From: Fibrobacter sp. UBA4309
Lineage (GTDB): Bacteria > Fibrobacterota > Fibrobacteria > Fibrobacterales > Fibrobacteraceae
DNA length: 6,890 nucleotides
NCBI RefSeq assembly: GCF_002395745.1
Contig: NZ_DGUN01000020.1
Span: forward strand, 1 to 6,890
Direction: 5' to 3'
The translations under genes were made by a program, and so were the position numbers. The notes under the pieces are model-generated. The model made no database searches. It saw only the letters and a program-made list of their open reading frames with translations, and was not told the origin of the DNA. Positions 5,738 through 6,890 of the stretch are shown here, in pieces (position 1 is the stretch's first letter; each line of letters opens with the position of its first letter).

Positions 5738-5762
5738 TCCGCTCCTTTTGGAGCGGATTTTT
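5738..5762 (+). terminator. Intrinsic terminator of the GH94 gene
   Basis: TCCGCTCC (5738-5745) pairs perfectly with GGAGCGGA (5750-5757) across a TTTT loop and is followed by five T. It starts 46 bases after the stop codon. Confidence 0.93.
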
Positions 5763-5804
5763 GTTTGCTCTCGCTTGGCTCTCTGCGTTTTTCGGAAGAG
5801 GTTT

Positions 5805-5848
5805 GTCATCCTGAGCGAAGAACCGTTAGGTTCGTAGTCGAAGGATCC
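5805..5848. repeat. REP-like interspersed palindrome (GTCATCCTGAGCG...TCGAAGGATCC)
   Basis: ATCCT (5808-5812) pairs with AGGAT (5842-5846), CGA (5816-5818) with TCG (5838-5840), and GAACC (5820-5824) with GGTTC (5829-5833) across a GTTA loop, giving a long interrupted hairpin. Its ends resemble the GTCATCCTGAGCG...CGAAGGATC repeats that I recall as widely dispersed in intergenic DNA of fibrobacters and other bacteria. It contains no gene. The family assignment is from memory; only the pairing is seen directly. Confidence 0.6.
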
Positions 5849-5863
5849 AGACCAAAATTTCAT

Positions 5864-5891
5864 GTCCGCTCCGTTTGGAGTGGGCTTTTTT
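5864..5891 (+). terminator. Second, near-identical terminator
   Basis: GTCCGCTCC (5864-5872) pairs with GGAGTGGGC (5877-5885) across a GTTT loop, with two G-U pairs, and is followed by six T. It closely resembles the terminator at 5738-5762 although no gene lies between them. Confidence 0.85.
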
Positions 5892-5942
5892 GTTGTATGT
5901 GATTTTCATCTCTGTATGGAGACGATGCTTGTTAAAAAAATA

Positions 5943-5948
5943 TATATT
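5943..5948 (+). promoter_or_regulatory. Tentative -10 box of the Ser-rich lipoprotein gene
   Basis: TATATT lies in a very A/T-rich stretch (about 5933-5965) after the second terminator. No -35 is convincing, and other TATA-like hexamers overlap, so the exact box is uncertain. Confidence 0.35.
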
Positions 5949-5981
5949 GGATTTGTATATAAAAAGCAACAAAAGGCGCTT

Positions 5982-6890
5982 ATGGAAAAACGATTTGGCT
6001 GGGGAATTCGTGTTGTCACCATTATGGGTGCGGTGTTTTTTGCATCGTGTTCCGATACGGATTCGTCAAAATCCGGCATGGGCGTAAATACCGATGAATC
6101 TACAGAGTCATTGAATTTGTGTACACTCGAAAACGAAGGCAATGTCAAGTATGTGAATCTAGAAGATGCTTACTATCGATGCCATGACGAAGTATGGGAA
6201 AAAATTGAGGAAGGATTCTCTAGTAGTGCGGTAGAGGAAAATTTATCTAGTAATGTAAATAGTAAGCTGGCTAGCAGTTCTTCTGCAAAGCAACTTATTA
6301 GCAACGCGAATGAGAAGATATCGAGCAGTGTAACAAAAGATAAATCGTCAAGCAGTCAAAAGGCTGTTTCTTCAAGCAGCGTTAATAAAGAAAAGTCCTC
6401 AAGTAGCACTAAAGTTACTTCATCAAGCAGCCAAAAGGCTGTTTCCTCAAGTAGCGTTATAGAAGAAAAGTCTTCTAGCAGCAAAAATATTGTTTCCTCA
6501 AGCAGTGAAAATACGAATCTGTCGAGTAGTTCTAAGATTGTGGCTTCTAGCAGTTCCGAAGGAGTGACTTGTACCGATGGCGATAAGGTTTACCAGGAGT
6601 CAACAGGGAAGTATTACGAATGTCAGGGTGGGGAATGGATTGAGATCTCAGGTGAAAACTGGGAAGTCGTAAGTTCGAGTTCATTAGGTGAATCGTCTTC
6701 AAGTGTTTGCGCTACAAATTTATGTGGAACCGTTTGCGATGAAGATGGCAAGATTGCTATCGGACAAAAAGATAGTCTGATTTATTTTTGTACAGCATTT
6801 GGCCTATGGGAAGACCGCACGAATTGGAACTGGAATGTTCCTGTTGATGAACGCCGAAATTATTCCATCACCTACGGCACGCTGACTGAC
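5982..6890 (+). CDS. Ser-rich repeat surface lipoprotein, probably FISUMP-domain type, C-terminus missing
   Basis: The frame stays open for 303 codons to the right edge, so the gene is incomplete. It starts at ATG 5982 (AAGG five bases upstream), giving a lipoprotein signal peptide with lipobox F-A-S-C and lipid Cys at residue 23, then Ser and Asp. Residues 47-72, 197-219 and 252-276 are three copies of a C-x(16-19)-C-x(4-5)-W module with Tyr-Tyr or Tyr-Phe at or next to the second Cys. Residues about 80-192 are a low-complexity linker with many Ser-Ser-Ser-Ser clusters separated by 4-5 charged or small residues; two more clusters lie at 231-241. The last visible residues, I-T-Y-G-T-L-T-D, resemble the opening of the FISUMP domain (Fibrobacter succinogenes major paralogous domain), which usually follows such linkers. 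It is probably anchored at the cell surface, function unknown. Base composition is more A/T-rich and codons less biased than in the GH94 gene, pointing to low expression. Confidence 0.88.
   Translation, partial: MEKRFGWGIRVVTIMGAVFFASCSDTDSSKSGMGVNTDESTESLNLCTLENEGNVKYVNLEDAYYRCHDEVWEKIEEGFSSSAVEENLSSNVNSKLASSSSAKQLISNANEKISSSVTKDKSSSSQKAVSSSSVNKEKSSSSTKVTSSSSQKAVSSSSVIEEKSSSSKNIVSSSSENTNLSSSSKIVASSSSEGVTCTDGDKVYQESTGKYYECQGGEWIEISGENWEVVSSSSLGESSSSVCATNLCGTVCDEDGKIAIGQKDSLIYFCTAFGLWEDRTNWNWNVPVDERRNYSITYGTLTD
6345..6557 (+). repeat. In-gene repeat of Ser4 clusters with a 75-bp higher-order period
   Basis: Nine Ser-Ser-Ser-Ser clusters (residues 122-192) are separated by alternating 4- and 5-residue spacers. 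The block at 6345-6419 (S4-QKAV-S4-VNKEK-S4-TKVT) is repeated at 6420-6494 (S4-QKAV-S4-VIEEK-S4-KNIV), a 75-bp, 25-residue period; a more diverged third copy follows. The first seven clusters all use the codon order TCN-TCN-AGY-AGY. Confidence 0.9.

Noticed and set aside
5875..6087. Small open frame of 70 codons overlapping the start of the Ser-rich lipoprotein
   Set aside because: It begins inside the second terminator hairpin, has no ribosome site, and overlaps in another frame a gene with a proper lipoprotein signal.
6345..6557. Serine repeats as a sequencing or assembly artefact
   Set aside because: The frame stays open throughout, third-position changes differ between units, and such linkers are expected in fibrobacter surface proteins.

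Overview
The window looks like chromosomal DNA from a Fibrobacter (Fibrobacter succinogenes or a close gut relative). This is inferred from three things: a GH94 cellobiose-type phosphorylase with strongly biased, C-ending codons; the tail of a GTP-type phosphoenolpyruvate carboxykinase; and, at the right edge, a lipoprotein with Ser-Ser-Ser-Ser linkers and Cys/Tyr-Tyr/Cys/Trp modules of the kind common in fibrobacter surface proteins. All genes lie on the + strand.

Layout. Bases 1-169 hold the C-terminus of a protein best read as phosphoenolpyruvate carockykinase (PEPCK), closed by a strong intrinsic terminator (187-225). A two-gene envelope operon follows: an exported protein with a helical N-terminal part and a predicted eight-stranded C-terminal beta-barrel (260-1681), and a 202-residue lipoprotein (1695-2303). 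Next is a PadR-family regulator (2403-3005), whose promoter carries a perfect inverted repeat over the -10 box, a likely autoregulatory operator. An intergenic stretch (3003-3177) rich in nested inverted repeats and 7-bp tandem repeats leads to the GH94 phosphorylase (3178-5691). The 290-base gap after it holds hairpins, two near-identical terminators and, between them, a REP-like palindrome. The last gene (5982 to the edge, incomplete) is a Ser-rich repeat lipoprotein that probably runs into a FISUMP-type domain.

How the genes may work together. GH94 phosphorolysis of cellobiose gives glucose 1-phosphate plus glucose in the cytoplasm and saves ATP. PEPCK carboxylates PEP towards succinate in such anaerobes. 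Both fit a cellulose-degrading succinate producer, but nothing in the sequence links them as one operon. The envelope pair and the Ser-rich lipoprotein are cell-surface components of unknown role. Whether PadR controls only itself or also the phosphorylase cannot be told from the sequence.

No CRISPR array, tRNA, rRNA, transposase, phage gene or defence system is visible. The least explained items are the barrel/lipoprotein pair, the structured intergenic element before the phosphorylase, the duplicated terminators around a REP-like hairpin, and the phased serine-codon repeat in the last gene.
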